From Allomyces macrogynus ATCC 38327 (lineage: Eukaryota; Blastocladiomycota; Blastocladiomycetes; Blastocladiales; Blastocladiaceae): a stretch of 64,000 nt of DNA. The stretch covers positions 1,057,327-1,121,326 of the forward strand of contig GG745330.1 in assembly GCA_000151295.1 (NCBI GenBank), written 5' to 3'. Position 1 is the first letter of the stretch; each line of letters begins with the position of its first letter. Below, piece by piece: positions 33,288 to 44,540 of this stretch. A model generated the notes under the pieces. The model had not been told where the DNA came from and did no database searches. It saw only the letters and a program-made list of their open reading frames with translations. The translations under genes were made by a program, and so were the position numbers.

Positions 33288-34205
33288 ATGTCACTTGCCG
33301 CACTCGAAGCCAAGATCGAAAAGGAGGTCACCGCCTACAACCAGCTGCAAAAGGGTAGCGATCGGCTCGCCGTCTTCATACCAGGTCGGGTCGGGTCGCG
33401 CCGGCCGTCAGCGTGCCACAGCCGAATCCACTGCTCGCAAGTCGCGTCGGCTTCACCACCCGCTTCATTTTTTTTCTGAAGATTTCCGAAAGATTTGGCA
33501 TCGACCTTGTCGCGCGTGGCCCAGTCCGATGGCTGGTTTGGTCGGACTGGCCTGCGCATCACGACCCGCCCATCCCACGACGCGTATCCTCCACTTGTGA
33601 CTGTACCGGACAGCTGACCCGTGCACCGATTCGAACCCCTGTGTCGTTGTCGCAGAGTATTCGAAGATCGTGTCGGGCCGGCAGACGCTCGAGTCGCAGC
33701 TCAAGGAGAATGAGCTCGTGCAGACGGTGAGCATTTCGATCTTGCGCGCCACACGCACGACCTCCGCACGCACCTTACTGACACAAGTCAATGCACGCAG
33801 GAATTCGAGCTGCTCGACGACGAGGCCACGATCTACAAGATGATTGGCCCCGTGCTCGTCAAGCAGGAGCAGGCCGAGGCCAAGACCAACGTCAAGAAGC
33901 GGCTCGACTTTATTCGCTCGGAAATGTACGTGATGGGGCCATGCATACCCGCTCTCGCGAGGTCGTGGAAGAGTGTTTCTAATGCGCTGTCGACGCTCGT
34001 GTTCCAGCAACCGCGCCGAAAAGCAGATCAAGGACCTTGACGTCAAGCTTGAGAAGAAGAAAATTGAGGTGCGTCTTCTCTCCGATATACCGTTGCCTTC
34101 ATTGCTGGTGGACCTGACCGCGTCCTCTCCACCACCTCGGGCCTATTCCAGCTCATGTCGCTGCAAACCGAATTCCAAAAGCGCAAGGAGGCCGCGTCGG
34201 CATAG
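33288..34205 (+). CDS. Prefoldin subunit 6
   Basis: Five exons (33288..33354, 33656..33726, 33801..33925, 34008..34068, 34152..34205) give 125 residues with consistent phases. N- and C-terminal coiled-coil helices flank the beta hairpin core: IVSGRQTLESQLKENELV, DDEATIYKMIGPVLVKQE, then the C-terminal helix starting INRAEKQIKDLDVKLEKK. This is the beta-class subunit 6 (yeast Yke2) of the hexameric prefoldin chaperone that hands actin and tubulin to CCT. The first intron is comparatively long (301 nt). Confidence 0.93.
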
Positions 34206-34867
34206 TCGCGCACGGCTCGTTCCACTCCATTCCAGTTTTGGACGCACGTCGATGTTTTTTGGTCAATGTCATTCCCGTTTCTGCTCCGTCCACGACATTT
34301 CCACACGTCTCTGCACCACATTCCATCCGACTGGGGGATCGATAGCAGGAAAACACAACCGCGACAAGCCCCGTCGTCATCAACGAGGGGAGGAGGGCTC
34401 CAAACCGGCAGGATGGACTGCAGGTGCTTGTTTCTGTTTGTTTCGCAAGCAATGACGACAACACGAACACCAAATGGAGAGCGTGGCGGTGGTCGAAAAG
34501 GGGGTGAGTGGAGAGGATCATGGCACACGACCTACGTGCCGTGAACCATCGAGAGGGGGTCACTAAAAGAATGAAGGCAATTCTGGAGGGGGTGACAGGC
34601 AAACGAAAGCGGCAACAACGGTCGGAACTCGACACGAAACCTGCCGTCGATGAAGGCAGAGGGAAAGAAAAAGACGAGGGAACGCACGCGCAAGTACAGC
34701 GCCTGCAGGCATCGACCATGGATTGGCAAAGATCAAGGCAAGAAAAGAGAGAGACCGGATCCCGCGCGCCGGCGCGGCCCCACAATGTGCGCACACCAGG
34801 TGCCGCACACAACACGCAACCGGAAAGAAACAAAACAAAAAAAACAACAAGCACGGTGCTCAATCGC
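34206..34867. other. Convergent intergenic region, nothing recognised
   Basis: Lies between the prefoldin 6 stop (plus) and the PP2C stop (minus). It is somewhat AT-richer than coding sequence; no gene is recognised. Confidence 0.5.
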
Positions 34868-36865
34868 TCACACGAGGGTGAACCGCGGCTCGCCCGACTC
34901 CGGGTCGGGCACGGCACCCACGACGAGCGACGCAAGCACCGTGATATCGTCCATTTTCCCACCGACAAATGTGCGCCCGTAGACGCGCGACGCGGCGCGG
35001 CCAAACGGCGTCTTGGACGTCGGGTTCAGCGCAGCATCGCGCGCCTGAGCGACCAACGCCTGCGCGAGCCGCTCGGTATGGTGCGCGAGCGTCGCCGCGG
35101 GCACCGCGCCCGCGGCCAGCGGCACGTGCAGCTCGCGCTGTACCGTGAACATGAGGTCGCGCAGGTGCACGTTGTCAAACAAACCGTCGGTCGCGACAAC
35201 AATCACGTCGCCCGGACGCAATTGGTGCTCGGAGACGGTCGCGTCGCTTGGCGAGTCGGAAATACTGCCTGTCAGGCCCGGCGGGCTGATCGAGAGCTGG
35301 TAGGGCGCGTTGAAGTAGTGCTGCGTCTCCTTGGACCGGAACAGCACTTCGCGCCCGCCGTCGCCGAGAATCAAGAACCCCGAGTCGCCCAGGTTGGCTG
35401 CGTGCAGCTTGCACGTGTGCTTCTCAAATGTGAGCACTGTCGCGGTCGACGAGCCCGCACGGATGCGGCCTTGCTCGACCAAGCGCGTGTAAGCGGTCGT
35501 CATGATCTGCTTTGGGTCCGGGAAAGTTGTCGCGGTCGGTGGCGCGAGCTTGGGAGATGCGGGAGCAGCTGGCGACGTGGGCGATGCCGGCGGCGACGGG
35601 AGCGACGCAGCAGCAGCCTGCTCGCCCGCGGATACCATTTCGGCCGCAGCCGTCTTGCAGTTGTCCATGAGCGCCCACGCAAACAGGCTCGGGTCGACCC
35701 CCAAGTCGGCCCACCCACCGACCCCGTCCGCGACACCCATGACCACAAACTCGGGCGAATCCCAAATGAACAGCGCGTCCTCGCCGCAATCGAGCGGGCG
35801 CACGGCGACCGACGGCGAAGAGGCTGTGGCGGGTGACGCGGCCGGAATCGGGTGCATGCGCGGGTTCCAGACACTCGCGGGAGTCGCCGCAGCAGCGGCA
35901 CCGTTCTTGCCTTTACGCCCAGGTCCTTCGTGGCCACGCGATTTGGGACGGCTCGCCGCGCACGTGTAGAGGTCCAACGGATGCACGGCGGTTGCCACGA
36001 CGGGACCCGACTCGGCAAGCGACGGCGACGGCGGCGGGACGGTATCAGCGTCCGCGTCGGCCGCACCCAACTCGACGGCGGCCTGTCGCCCGGCCAAGTC
36101 GTCGCCGAGTGCGGACGTGGAGGTCGACGTCGAGTAGGCACGCGCTTGCATTGGCGCCTTGATCGTGGGTCCAAATGAAACGGGCCCGCGCGGCACGGTC
36201 ATGAGGAAGGGCGACGCGTCCATGGATGGGCCGTGCGGGCCGAAAAAGGAGAGTGTAGAGGTCACGTCACCGCCGTCGCCTTCGCCGGGTAAACCATGGT
36301 AGACGGCCGGCGCGCCCTTGCCCGACGGCAGCGGGCCAGAGCCGTTGCTGTTGCCGCTACCGCCACTGCCGCTGCCACCATTGCCGCCCGTGCCCGACCC
36401 GGGGGCACCTGGAGCAGCGTTCGCGTGTGTGGCAGCGATAGAGGACGACGAGGAAGAAGGCGGAGCGGCCGTTGGCGTGGGAAGCGGTGCGGTCGAGGTG
36501 GAGGGCGCCTGCGGCTGCGGCGCAGTCGCGGACGTTGGCGATGCCGGCGGCGCGAGCGGGTTCGACGTCGGCGCGACCGGACCGCTCACGGGCGACGGCG
36601 CATCTCCGCGCGCAAGGGCTGCGGGCGGGACAGCGGCGTCGGCATGGTGATGCGCGGGCGGCGGGAGATGGTGGAAGTGCGCACGCGGCGCCGCGTGGTG
36701 CGCTGAGCGGGCAGGCGGGGCCAGCAGCGCTGGCGACGGAGAATGGCGCGCAGGCGCCGCCGACGATCGGCGTACGGCGGCCGCCGCGGCTGCGGCCGAC
36801 GCAGAGCGCGCCAGCGACAGGCGCGACAGGCGGTGCGGCAGTTGCTTGGCGGAGCCCTTGAGCAT
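34868..36865 (-). CDS. PTC7-type mitochondrial PP2C phosphatase
   Basis: A single 665-residue exon from ATG 36865. The N-terminus (LPHRLSRLSLARSAS) is Arg/Ser/Ala-rich with no acidic residue, like a mitochondrial presequence. About 340 low-complexity residues (Ser/Pro/Gly/Ala) follow. The catalytic domain then starts with CGEDALFIW and shows the metal-binding VMGVADGVGGWADLGVDPS, SSTATVLTF, ANLGDSGFLILG, DVIVVATDGLFDNV and GGKMDDITVLA. This is the PPTC7/Ptc7 family, which regulates mitochondrial proteins including coenzyme Q synthesis. The long insertion between presequence and catalytic domain is unusual. Confidence 0.9.
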   Translation of the reverse strand: MLKGSAKQLPHRLSRLSLARSASAAAAAAAVRRSSAAPARHSPSPALLAPPARSAHHAAPRAHFHHLPPPAHHHADAAVPPAALARGDAPSPVSGPVAPTSNPLAPPASPTSATAPQPQAPSTSTAPLPTPTAAPPSSSSSSIAATHANAAPGAPGSGTGGNGGSGSGGSGNSNGSGPLPSGKGAPAVYHGLPGEGDGGDVTSTLSFFGPHGPSMDASPFLMTVPRGPVSFGPTIKAPMQARAYSTSTSTSALGDDLAGRQAAVELGAADADADTVPPPSPSLAESGPVVATAVHPLDLYTCAASRPKSRGHEGPGRKGKNGAAAAATPASVWNPRMHPIPAASPATASSPSVAVRPLDCGEDALFIWDSPEFVVMGVADGVGGWADLGVDPSLFAWALMDNCKTAAAEMVSAGEQAAAASLPSPPASPTSPAAPASPKLAPPTATTFPDPKQIMTTAYTRLVEQGRIRAGSSTATVLTFEKHTCKLHAANLGDSGFLILGDGGREVLFRSKETQHYFNAPYQLSISPPGLTGSISDSPSDATVSEHQLRPGDVIVVATDGLFDNVHLRDLMFTVQRELHVPLAAGAVPAATLAHHTERLAQALVAQARDAALNPTSKTPFGRAASRVYGRTFVGGKMDDITVLASLVVGAVPDPESGEPRFTLV

Positions 36866-37333
36866 TGTACGGCAGCGAGTGGACAGCGCGGCGCAGATGG
36901 GCGGGCGGCTCGGAGCGGGTAGCACGCAGGTCGCTGCGCGAAATGCAGCAAGTGGGAAGGGCGGAGAGGGGCGTGGGCGGGGGAGAAGATGTTGGCCGCG
37001 GAGGCAGGGCAGGTCGGTCGGCGGGACATCGGTCGGCGGGACATCGGTCGGCGGGACATCGGTCGGCGGGACATCGGTCGCGAGGAGGAACGAGGTGCAG
37101 AGCAGGCCGCAAGAGCGGGTCTTTGCCGGCCGCGAACCACAAGGCCGCCCACGCGACCAATACGACCTCGAGCTGGGCCACCGCGGACCCGGTCCTGCCC
37201 GACTGTCGTACAAGACTTACCGCGTCGATGCCGCGTCGCCAACAGCGGTAACTATTTCATCCTGGGGTGCATCTCTCCCTTCTCCATCCGGACAACAGAG
37301 CAACAACGAGACAGATCAGCACCGACACAGCCG
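36866..37333. other. Intergenic with minisatellite
   Basis: Upstream region of the PP2C gene and 3' region of the first ATP23 gene. Apart from the 15-bp repeat, nothing is recognised. Confidence 0.5.
37014..37080. repeat. 15-bp minisatellite
   Basis: Four tandem perfect GGTCGGCGGGACATC units plus partial units at the ends, about 150 bp upstream of the PP2C start codon. Confidence 0.9.
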
Positions 37334-38513
37334 TCACAGTTCCTCGCGCTCAAACGGCTGCGTGTCGGCCAAACACGACTCAAAGACCGCATCCACGGCC
37401 GCCTCGGCCAGGCGTCCTTCGGAGCAGTGCGGGTTGTATTTGGTCGCGAGGATTGCGCGCCGTCGGACGCATTCCTGTCGACGGCGATCCTGGACGCGGT
37501 CAGCATGACGCCCATTTTCGTACTCCACTAGCCGCTGAACCAACCGTACCTGGCCGTGCTTCTTGAAGCCCAAAAAGCCGCGCTGCACCTCGCGAACAAA
37601 TCCGCAGTCGCCACTACGAATGATGCGAAGACCGAGAGAGTCAGATCCGACACAGTTGTCACGGCGACACTCACGGAGAAAGGACGGACCTGAGATGCGC
37701 GGCGCGCACCTCGGTGCACGCAAAGTGCTTGCAGTCCATCCAGTCGTACTTGAACACGCTAATAATCGAGCACCGTCAGGACTCGTCCGCGGCGGCCAAC
37801 CAAAGCAAAATAGCGTCTACGAACCAGTGGTCGTAGGCGTGTACGAGCTCGTGAATGAGCGTTTCGGCGAGATGATCTTTGCTGATGAACTGATTCTGGC
37901 ACAGCAGAATCTGAAATCGCGGGCACGCACGATGTCGCATCAGTGGAGGTGCTTTAAACCATGCTAGAACGTAGCGTCACGGACGCGTCTTCGGCGCGTA
38001 CCCCATAGTCGGCACCAAACCCGCCCGTCGCGACCGCATGGCAGGGCAAGCACTTGATGTGCTCTTTCGGATCGAGCCCACACCCGTGCACTTTCAGCGC
38101 TTCCATGAGCCGCCGCGCCTTGGGATCTGCACACCGGACGCGTCGTGAGCGCCTTTGGCCTGATTGCAAAATCACGACGTGCGATGCATAGCAATGGTAC
38201 TATTTTCCAGAATATCGTCCCGCCATTTCTCGCACTGCACGCGCTGGTGCTCGGCAATTCGCTCCTGAATCTGCTCTTCGCGCGTCCTTGCAGCTCGAGC
38301 TGGTTCGCTTGCTGGCGATGGTGCGGGTAGCCTTGCCGTTGGCGCAGCTTCGTGGCCCACAGGTCGAGGATCGCGGTTGGGCTGGTCTTTTTCCGAGAGA
38401 ACGGGCTCGGCTTGCTGCGCTTGCTGGTCGCAAAACACGACTTGGTGCATGCCGACGAGGCCAATGCCGAGCACTGGGGCCGCTCGGCCGATCCATGCCA
38501 TTCCTGGCCGCAT
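37334..38513 (-). CDS. ATP23: ATP23 mitochondrial metalloprotease, intact copy
   Basis: About six short exons on the minus strand, start probably ATG 38513, stop 37334. The spliced protein reads QCEKWRDDILENNPKARR, then HIKCLPCHAVATGGF, ILLCQNQFISKDHLAETL, the zinc-protease signature HELVHAYDHC, DWMDCKHFACTEVRAAHLSG, DCGFVREVQRGF, and ECVRRRAILATK to a CLADTQPFE end. Atp23 cleaves the Atp6 presequence and helps assemble the Fo ATP synthase in the intermembrane space. All joins fall at GT..AG sites, with no lesion seen. It stands head-to-head with a second homolog about 250 bp away. Confidence 0.87.
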
Positions 38514-38767
38514 TTCTGGTGCTATTCGTCGTCTTGCAGCGGGTTGGACGGGAATCAAGGACGGTCAAGGTGCTGGCCGGTCAGTGTCGATCGCGCTGGG
38601 CGTGCTGGCGATGTAAAGGGACTGAGCCTTCCACCGGCTCGATTCAGGGAGACAGTTTGGCGATTGAAACGTGACCTTGTCGATCAAAACAACCGCTCTG
38701 TCTCCACACTCACCGCAACGGGACAACCCATGCTCTTCTGGCCTCGCCTTCTGCTCTTGCAAGTTGC

Positions 38768-39759
38768 ATGAGCAACCCCCACCGACCAGACCACTTTGTC
38801 GCACCCGACTTTGGGCACTTCGAGCAATCCTGCGCGCGCAACCAATTTTGGACCATGAACACGGCAGCCAACGACCCGCGCGAGCCAAGCGCAGGAGCAG
38901 GAACAGCAACATCGGGCGACCAGCAGCAGCCGCAGCGGGATTTGGGCGCCTTTGAAGCATGGCGAACCAAGCTGACCAGGATGACGGGTCTCGGTTTGTC
39001 CGACGAGGAGCGCATGCAAGTCGAGGCCGAGCGCGCCGCGGCCACGGCCGAAGAGCAGTACCGCACCTGCGAAAAGTGGAAAAACCACATGATTCGGCAC
39101 AGTACGGTCAGTTCGCACCACGACAGCATTTCGCGGCCACGGTGCTGATTTGCAGCGCTCGTGGCCGACGTAGGTCCCATTGTCAAGTTCCTGATGCAGC
39201 ACCTCGAGGCTGCCGGGTGCGGGTTCTCGCGCAAGCACTTCATTTGCCAACCGTGCGATCCGACGCGGTCTGGTGGGTTCAGTCCAGAATACGGCGTACG
39301 TTCTGCTCGCTTGAGCGGAGAGCTTGCTGCTTGTCCGCAAATCGATGGCTCGAACCCGGCAGTTTTCCACTGACCCAACGCGCGCCACCCGCCACCAGGT
39401 CGTCCTGTGCGAGAACCAGCTCGTCTCCAAGGCGCACGTTGAAGACACCATGGCGCACGAACTGATTCACGCGCTCGACCACTGCCGCGCCAAACTCGAC
39501 TGGGACAATTGCCTGCACCACGCGTGCACCGAAATTCGCGCCGGGGGTTTGTCGGGCGACTGCCGGGTCGCCAACGAGTGGCTGCGCGGTAAATTTCGGC
39601 ATCACCAAGCAGCACCAGGCGTGTGTCAAGCGCCGTGTCATCTTGTCGCTCCAGTCGAACCCGAAATGCGCGGGCCCAGGTGTCGCGGAAGAAGCCGTAG
39701 CCGAAGTGTGGGCGAGCTGCTTTGCGGATACCTGGCCGTTTGATGAGATCTACAAGTAA
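38768..39759 (+). pseudogene. Second ATP23 homolog with a late frameshift
   Basis: Exons from ATG 38768 (or 38855) give a normal Atp23: [90 protein letters not shown]. After TTT near 39597 one extra C shifts the frame. The alternative frame continues perfectly with [20 protein letters not shown] and ends [13 protein letters not shown] at TAA 39757-39759, exactly the family ending. As written, the reading frame loses the last about 55 conserved residues. This is either a recent pseudogene or a one-base sequencing error. It is clearly diverged from the neighbouring copy, so not a recent tandem copy. Confidence 0.8.
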
Positions 39760-40036
39760 GGCAGTGGGTTGTGCTCTTAGATTGCCTTGTATCTAGCCAA
39801 AATATACACGACTTGCAGTCCAAATGTCGAGGGGGGCGACCAGCTTGGTTGAAACGATATATTTTCAGTGCGTTGTAGACGATTTCCCCACCCATCATCC
39901 CAAGAAATGATTTGTTCGGCGCTCCTTAACGGTGTTTCGCGCCGGCGCCCTGTCCACCCACTCGTGATGCGCGCGCTTGACCACCTCCAAAACCAAATGT
40001 CGCGCCCGCTCAAGCGACCGCGCCTTTGACGCCATC

Positions 40037-41564
40037 TCACACAATGGCCCCTGCCGGGAACGACCGGCGACTCTTCGAGTTGACCTCGTACTCGACGAGC
40101 GCATTCTCGAGGCCCACAAACACACTTCGCGAGTCGGGCGAGAATGCGAGCCCCGAAATATGCTGGTCAATGTGCGGCATGGCGGCGCGCACGACTTGAC
40201 GCGTGTTGAACGTGCGCGCGTCCACGAAATGCACATTGTTGACGTGCTCGGTGAACGCCAGCAGGTCAATTGACGCGGACGGCGAAAACTTAACGCATCG
40301 CGCCGCGCCTTTTTCACTCGGGTACTATGGGAGTTGGCGGGGTGATGGTCAAAGGAGTGTGAGACACGACGTGCCGCGCGAGTATGGATGTGGAGCGTGC
40401 GTACCTGCTTGGTCACAAACTTGGCCGTCGGCACTGTCGACCGCACGTCCCAGACGAGCACGGCGCCGTCCTGGCTTGCAATCGCAAACTTTTCCGACGA
40501 GTAGTTCCACGAGCAACTGAACCCAGACGAGCTTCCTGGTGCTACACGCGGGACAAGCGCGTCAGCGTCGATACCATCCGGCGAAGAAGTCAATGAACGC
40601 ACCCGTCAACGTCGCCGTACGCTCGTACGACCCGTTCGGCCGCACATCAAACATGAACACTTGGCTCGTGTCGCCGACCGCCACGAGCTTGGTCCCATCG
40701 GGGCTCACCGCGGCTAAATAAAACGAGCATGATAAGTTGGTCAATTTCTTGAGGCCGCCATTCCGACACAGCCTTGAACGTACCGTGATTCACGGCGGTG
40801 GGGAGCGAAATGCTCGCGACGCGCTCCATCGACGGCATATTGAAGATCTTGATTGACTGGTCATTGTTGCACACAAGCAGCCGTGTTTGCCCGTCGTACT
40901 TGGTCACGACGAGCGCGTTGTTGATACACCCGCCCACGGCCGTCGAGGAAAACCTGGACCGCAAAAATGTCAGTCTCGGTTTCCGCCAAACTGGGGCTGC
41001 TGCGCCGGTCGAAGGAAGATGAATCGGTACCAGTTGCTGGTCAGTTGCCGCACCATGAGCTGCGATCGTTGGCCGCCAACGATAAGGTAGCCTTGGCTAA
41101 GAATCCGATGCGAAAACAGGTCAGTTGAGGGCCAAGAAGAAGCAAACGCCAGCGACGATTACGGACCCCGACGTGATGCATGTTGGCGGAAACGTCAAGT
41201 CCTTGAGAATCGGAACGCTCTAACGGCGCGAAAACGGTGGTCAGGCGTTGCTAAAATCGAACTTGACGACCACCACATCTTCAAATCGTACCGCTCGCGT
41301 CTCGGTGTTGTATAAATGAACGTTGGTGCCGTTGACGTAGAGCACTTCTCGTCGTGACGCTGGGCAGTTGACCAAGTCGCGCAGTTGCCTGTTGCGAGGA
41401 AAAGGTGCGCCAGGTCAACTTGATAATCCGTCGAGAGTTGCCGGAAGATAAAATGTCGCGCGAGCGCAAGCTTACCAGTGCTGAATTGTTGACCGAATAG
41501 CGTGTCGATGGACGCGGTCCTCGTTCACAAACGCGACATCATCGCTACAGCCGCACAAGTCCAT
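40037..41564 (-). CDS. WD40-repeat protein, DUF2415-like end
   Basis: Several short exons on the minus strand. Exon 1 starts at ATG 41564 (MDLCGCSDDVAFVNEDR) and joins to HWQLRDLVNCPASRREVLYV. Later exons carry WD40-like strands (LLVCNNDQSIKIFNMPS, AAVSPDGTKLVAVGDTSQV, FAIASQDGAVLVWDVRS, HISGLAFSPDSRSVFVGLEN) and the protein ends YEVNSKSRRSFPAGAIV. The final blade recalls the short DUF2415 motif of a fungal WD40 family of unknown function. A beta propeller is likely; the family name is low confidence, and some exon joins between 40600 and 41200 were not fixed. Confidence 0.65.
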
Positions 41565-42484
41565 TGTCAGGCGCGATGATGACTTCCTACCCGAAAATCG
41601 GTCGGTCGGGAGGAAGAGCGCACCTCACACACGGGGAAATGGTCATTTTTTACTCGGTCTCGTGGGAAAGATGAGCAGGCGAGTCGAGTTTGGCGCGAGT
41701 TGGCACGCTCAACAGCAGAAAATGGTCCAAGGCGAGCGAGCGCTGTATTGCAAACAATATCGGCCAGCGATATCTTCTACTTTCTGGACGGTCCCTTTTC
41801 AAAGGGCGCGGTTGAGCGGGAGGTGAGCGCAGCGCGGTGTTGTGCGCGCAAGCGGCGCAAGCGGCTGTAGGTCCAATTTGGTTGGTGCGGAGCCGCGTCG
41901 TTGTCGACCTCGGGCCGCTGTTGGTCGCTGTCGTAGATTATCTTGCAGCCAGAGCGGGGGGAGTAGAGGAGGGTTGGAGAGCAGTTCTGGCCTGAACGGT
42001 GCCGGCCCTTGCGGTGCTCGAAGTCGAGCTTGAGCCCGAGAACACTCCAGCGATCGCTTGCTGGGAGACCAACTTGCATTCCGCTTTCTTGCCAACACGT
42101 GACCGCGTCAGTGATTGGGAGACAGCCAGCAATCACGCTGCTTGCCACGACGCCCGGCCAGGCGTTTCTGACCCTTGATTGAATTTCTGTTGGCTATGGC
42201 GGACGATGAAAGGTCCCACCGCCAGCATCTGATCTGGTTGCGCGGGTCATGGCGGCCGAGGCACCTGACGCCTGCAAGCCAGCCTGCAGCCAGAATCGTG
42301 CAGAGCACCATCGACCGCCATCGCACCAATCGAGCACCACAACAGCCGGGCAGGAAAATGAACGGGTGGAGAAAGTAAGAAGATAGTCCACACGTCTATT
42401 CCCAGTAATACGCCAGATCCTCTACACGATGCAACCGGATCACGACAGAACAACGATGAACACAACTGCGCTACAGCGGTTGAG
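41565..42484. other. 0.9-kb intergenic region, nothing recognised
   Basis: Lies between the WD40 gene start and the CFAP100 stop, both on the minus strand. Open frames of up to 123 codons overlap on both strands with no recognisable domain. Confidence 0.5.
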
Positions 42485-44540
42485 TCAAAGTGAACACAAA
42501 GACGTGCCTTCCTCCTTGTTCTTGTTGTCTTGCGTTCTCTTCTTCTTCTTTTGCGGTGGTGCCGAGCGGAACATGACCGGCTTGCCCGTCTACGACGCGG
42601 AAAGCGAGTCAGAGGGCTACCTACTCCCAAACACGCGAGCCCAGCGCTTCAAACCGTACCTTCTTCTTGACGGGAGCACGGGCCCGCTCGAGCGCCCGCT
42701 GAATCCTCTCCTCTTGAATGAGCCGCTGCGCATCCATCTTCTCCTCGCGCAACCGCTGCCGCCGCTCCTTGTCCTTAAGCCGCTCGGCCCGCTCCACCTT
42801 GTCGGCTGGCATGAGTTCGATCGCCTCAAACAACTGCTCGAGCCGGTTCTCAATCGACGTGAGCATTTGCAGCGTCGAAATGTTGGTGTCGGCGTCGCCG
42901 AGGCACTTGCGATAGACTTCCTTGACCTTGACGTTGAGTTCGGCGAGAAACTTTTCCTGGTCGGCCTCGCTGAGCGACGACGTGAAGAACCTGAGTGTGG
43001 AGGAGCAGCAACATAGCAAGGTTAGATTTGCTCTTCACTCGATCTCGACTGCAATCAGCATGGCGTACTTGGCCTTCTCTTCGAGCTGGTGCGCCTTGTC
43101 CTCCTCCTTGGCAATCGCGGCCTTGAGAAACTCGATTTGCTGGCGCAGACTCTCCGTCTCTTGGTCCATACGCTTCTCCGTCTCCTGAATCTTGACCTTG
43201 AGCTCCTCGAGCGTCTCCTCGGTCTCCTGCGAGTTTTGGATCAGCGCGAGATTGTTCTCCTCGAGCTCGGCAAACAGGTCGAGCAGCTGCTGCGGCGACG
43301 AGAAGTAGAGCGGGGGCACCTCCTCGTCGTCTTCGTCCTCGTCGTCGCCGTCGTCCGAGTCGCGCACGGGCGAGTTGGCGGTCGTCGTCTGCGCCGTGTC
43401 GTCCTCGTCGACCTTGCGGCCAAACTGCACCTTGGTCCGGTTCGACATGGCCTTCTGCGCCAACTTTTCTTTCCCTACCGGTAGGGCCAAGGAATCAAAA
43501 GTCAGTTTTCGTCTCGCCCCATTGTTTTGCGCTCCCTGCGTCTAAAACGACGCCGTACTTGCGTCCTCGACCTTTTCCTTGCGCTTCTCTTGCCGCTGCT
43601 TTTGCTGGTGCTGCGCGAGCCACTCGGGCGGCGTGAGCTTTTCGAGGAACTCGCGGTACCGCTGGTAGTCCTTGAGCTGGTCCTCGTTCTTGGACATTTC
43701 CGACCGGATCGTCATGATCTGCGTGTTTAGCTTCTTGATTTCCGACACCTTTTCGAGCTTGGTCTTCGTCTCGGCCTCGGCCCTGCAGAAAGGAGCAACG
43801 AGAATGAGGTGGAGGAGCAGCGGAAAGACAATGGGCACAAATAGCGAACCGTTTGATCGCCTCGACCGAGTTCTTGTCATTTTCCTTGAGAAACGCGTCA
43901 AACTTGGCCGCGTCCTCTTCAAGACTGCGCTCATCGTCAAGCAACTTCTGCTCCTCGGCCTGCGCAATCTGCTCGAGCTTCTTGATCTCGTCCTTTTTCA
44001 CGCCGAGCGAAAACTGCAGCAGGAACATTTCGCGCTTCTTGGCGACAAAGTCGTGCAGGTTCTCCTTGCCGAGCTGGCGGTCTATCGGTCAAAATGTCCA
44101 CAATCAGTGGACGGTAAGAGTGAGCGTGCACGCGTCGCGAAGGGCCGCAGCCGGCCGTACCTTTCGACTGCTGGCTGATCAAGATGGCGTCGGCATCCTT
44201 CTTGGTCTTGAGCTTGTCGAACATGCGCTGCGTCTCGTCGTCCTCCTCGGCCAGCAGACTCTTGAAGTTGCGCCGGTGCGACGCCCTGGGCTCGTACAGG
44301 TTCGTGCGTTGCCGCGGCCCCGACGACCCCTAGTGCCGGGCAGGAGTTCGTGAAACAATTGATGGATATGCTCGGCAAGCGCGCTACTGCTGCGATGGTG
44401 CGCACCTCGCGCGTCGAGGTGCCCGGGGATGGCGAATTGCGCAGAGAAAACACTTCGTCGTCGGTCGGCATGCGAAATGGGTTGTCGTGGTCAGAGCCGG
44501 GACGCGCGAGCTTGTGCCCTCGGCCGCGGCCTGGGCCCAT
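42485..44540 (-). CDS. CFAP100: Cilia and flagella associated protein 100 (CCDC37)
   Basis: About six exons on the minus strand from ATG 44540. The N-terminus has DNPFRMPTDDEVFSLR. Coiled-coil exons follow (KREMFLLQFSLGVKKDEIKK; DAKFDAFLKEND type; EKLTPPEWLAQHQ), then EVPPLYFSSPQQLLDLFAEL and more coiled coil. The last intron (donor gtacgg in PVKK, acceptor gtag near 42600) leads to TGKPVMFRSAPPQKKKK and the stop at 42485, matching the family's C-terminal end. CFAP100 is part of the modifier of inner arms (MIA) complex of motile axonemes, which regulates inner-arm dynein. Its presence implies motile flagellated cells. Confidence 0.88.

Noticed and set aside
33600..33660. GTTCGAAT-type tRNA T-loop like sequence
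   Set aside because: It lies inside a prefoldin 6 intron, and no acceptor, D or anticodon stem could be paired around it.
39590..39622. Short intron (gtaaat...ccaccag) to explain the ATP23 frame change
   Set aside because: Only about 31 nt long, its join does not restore the correct phase, and it would remove the conserved GITKQH residues that are intact in the shifted frame.
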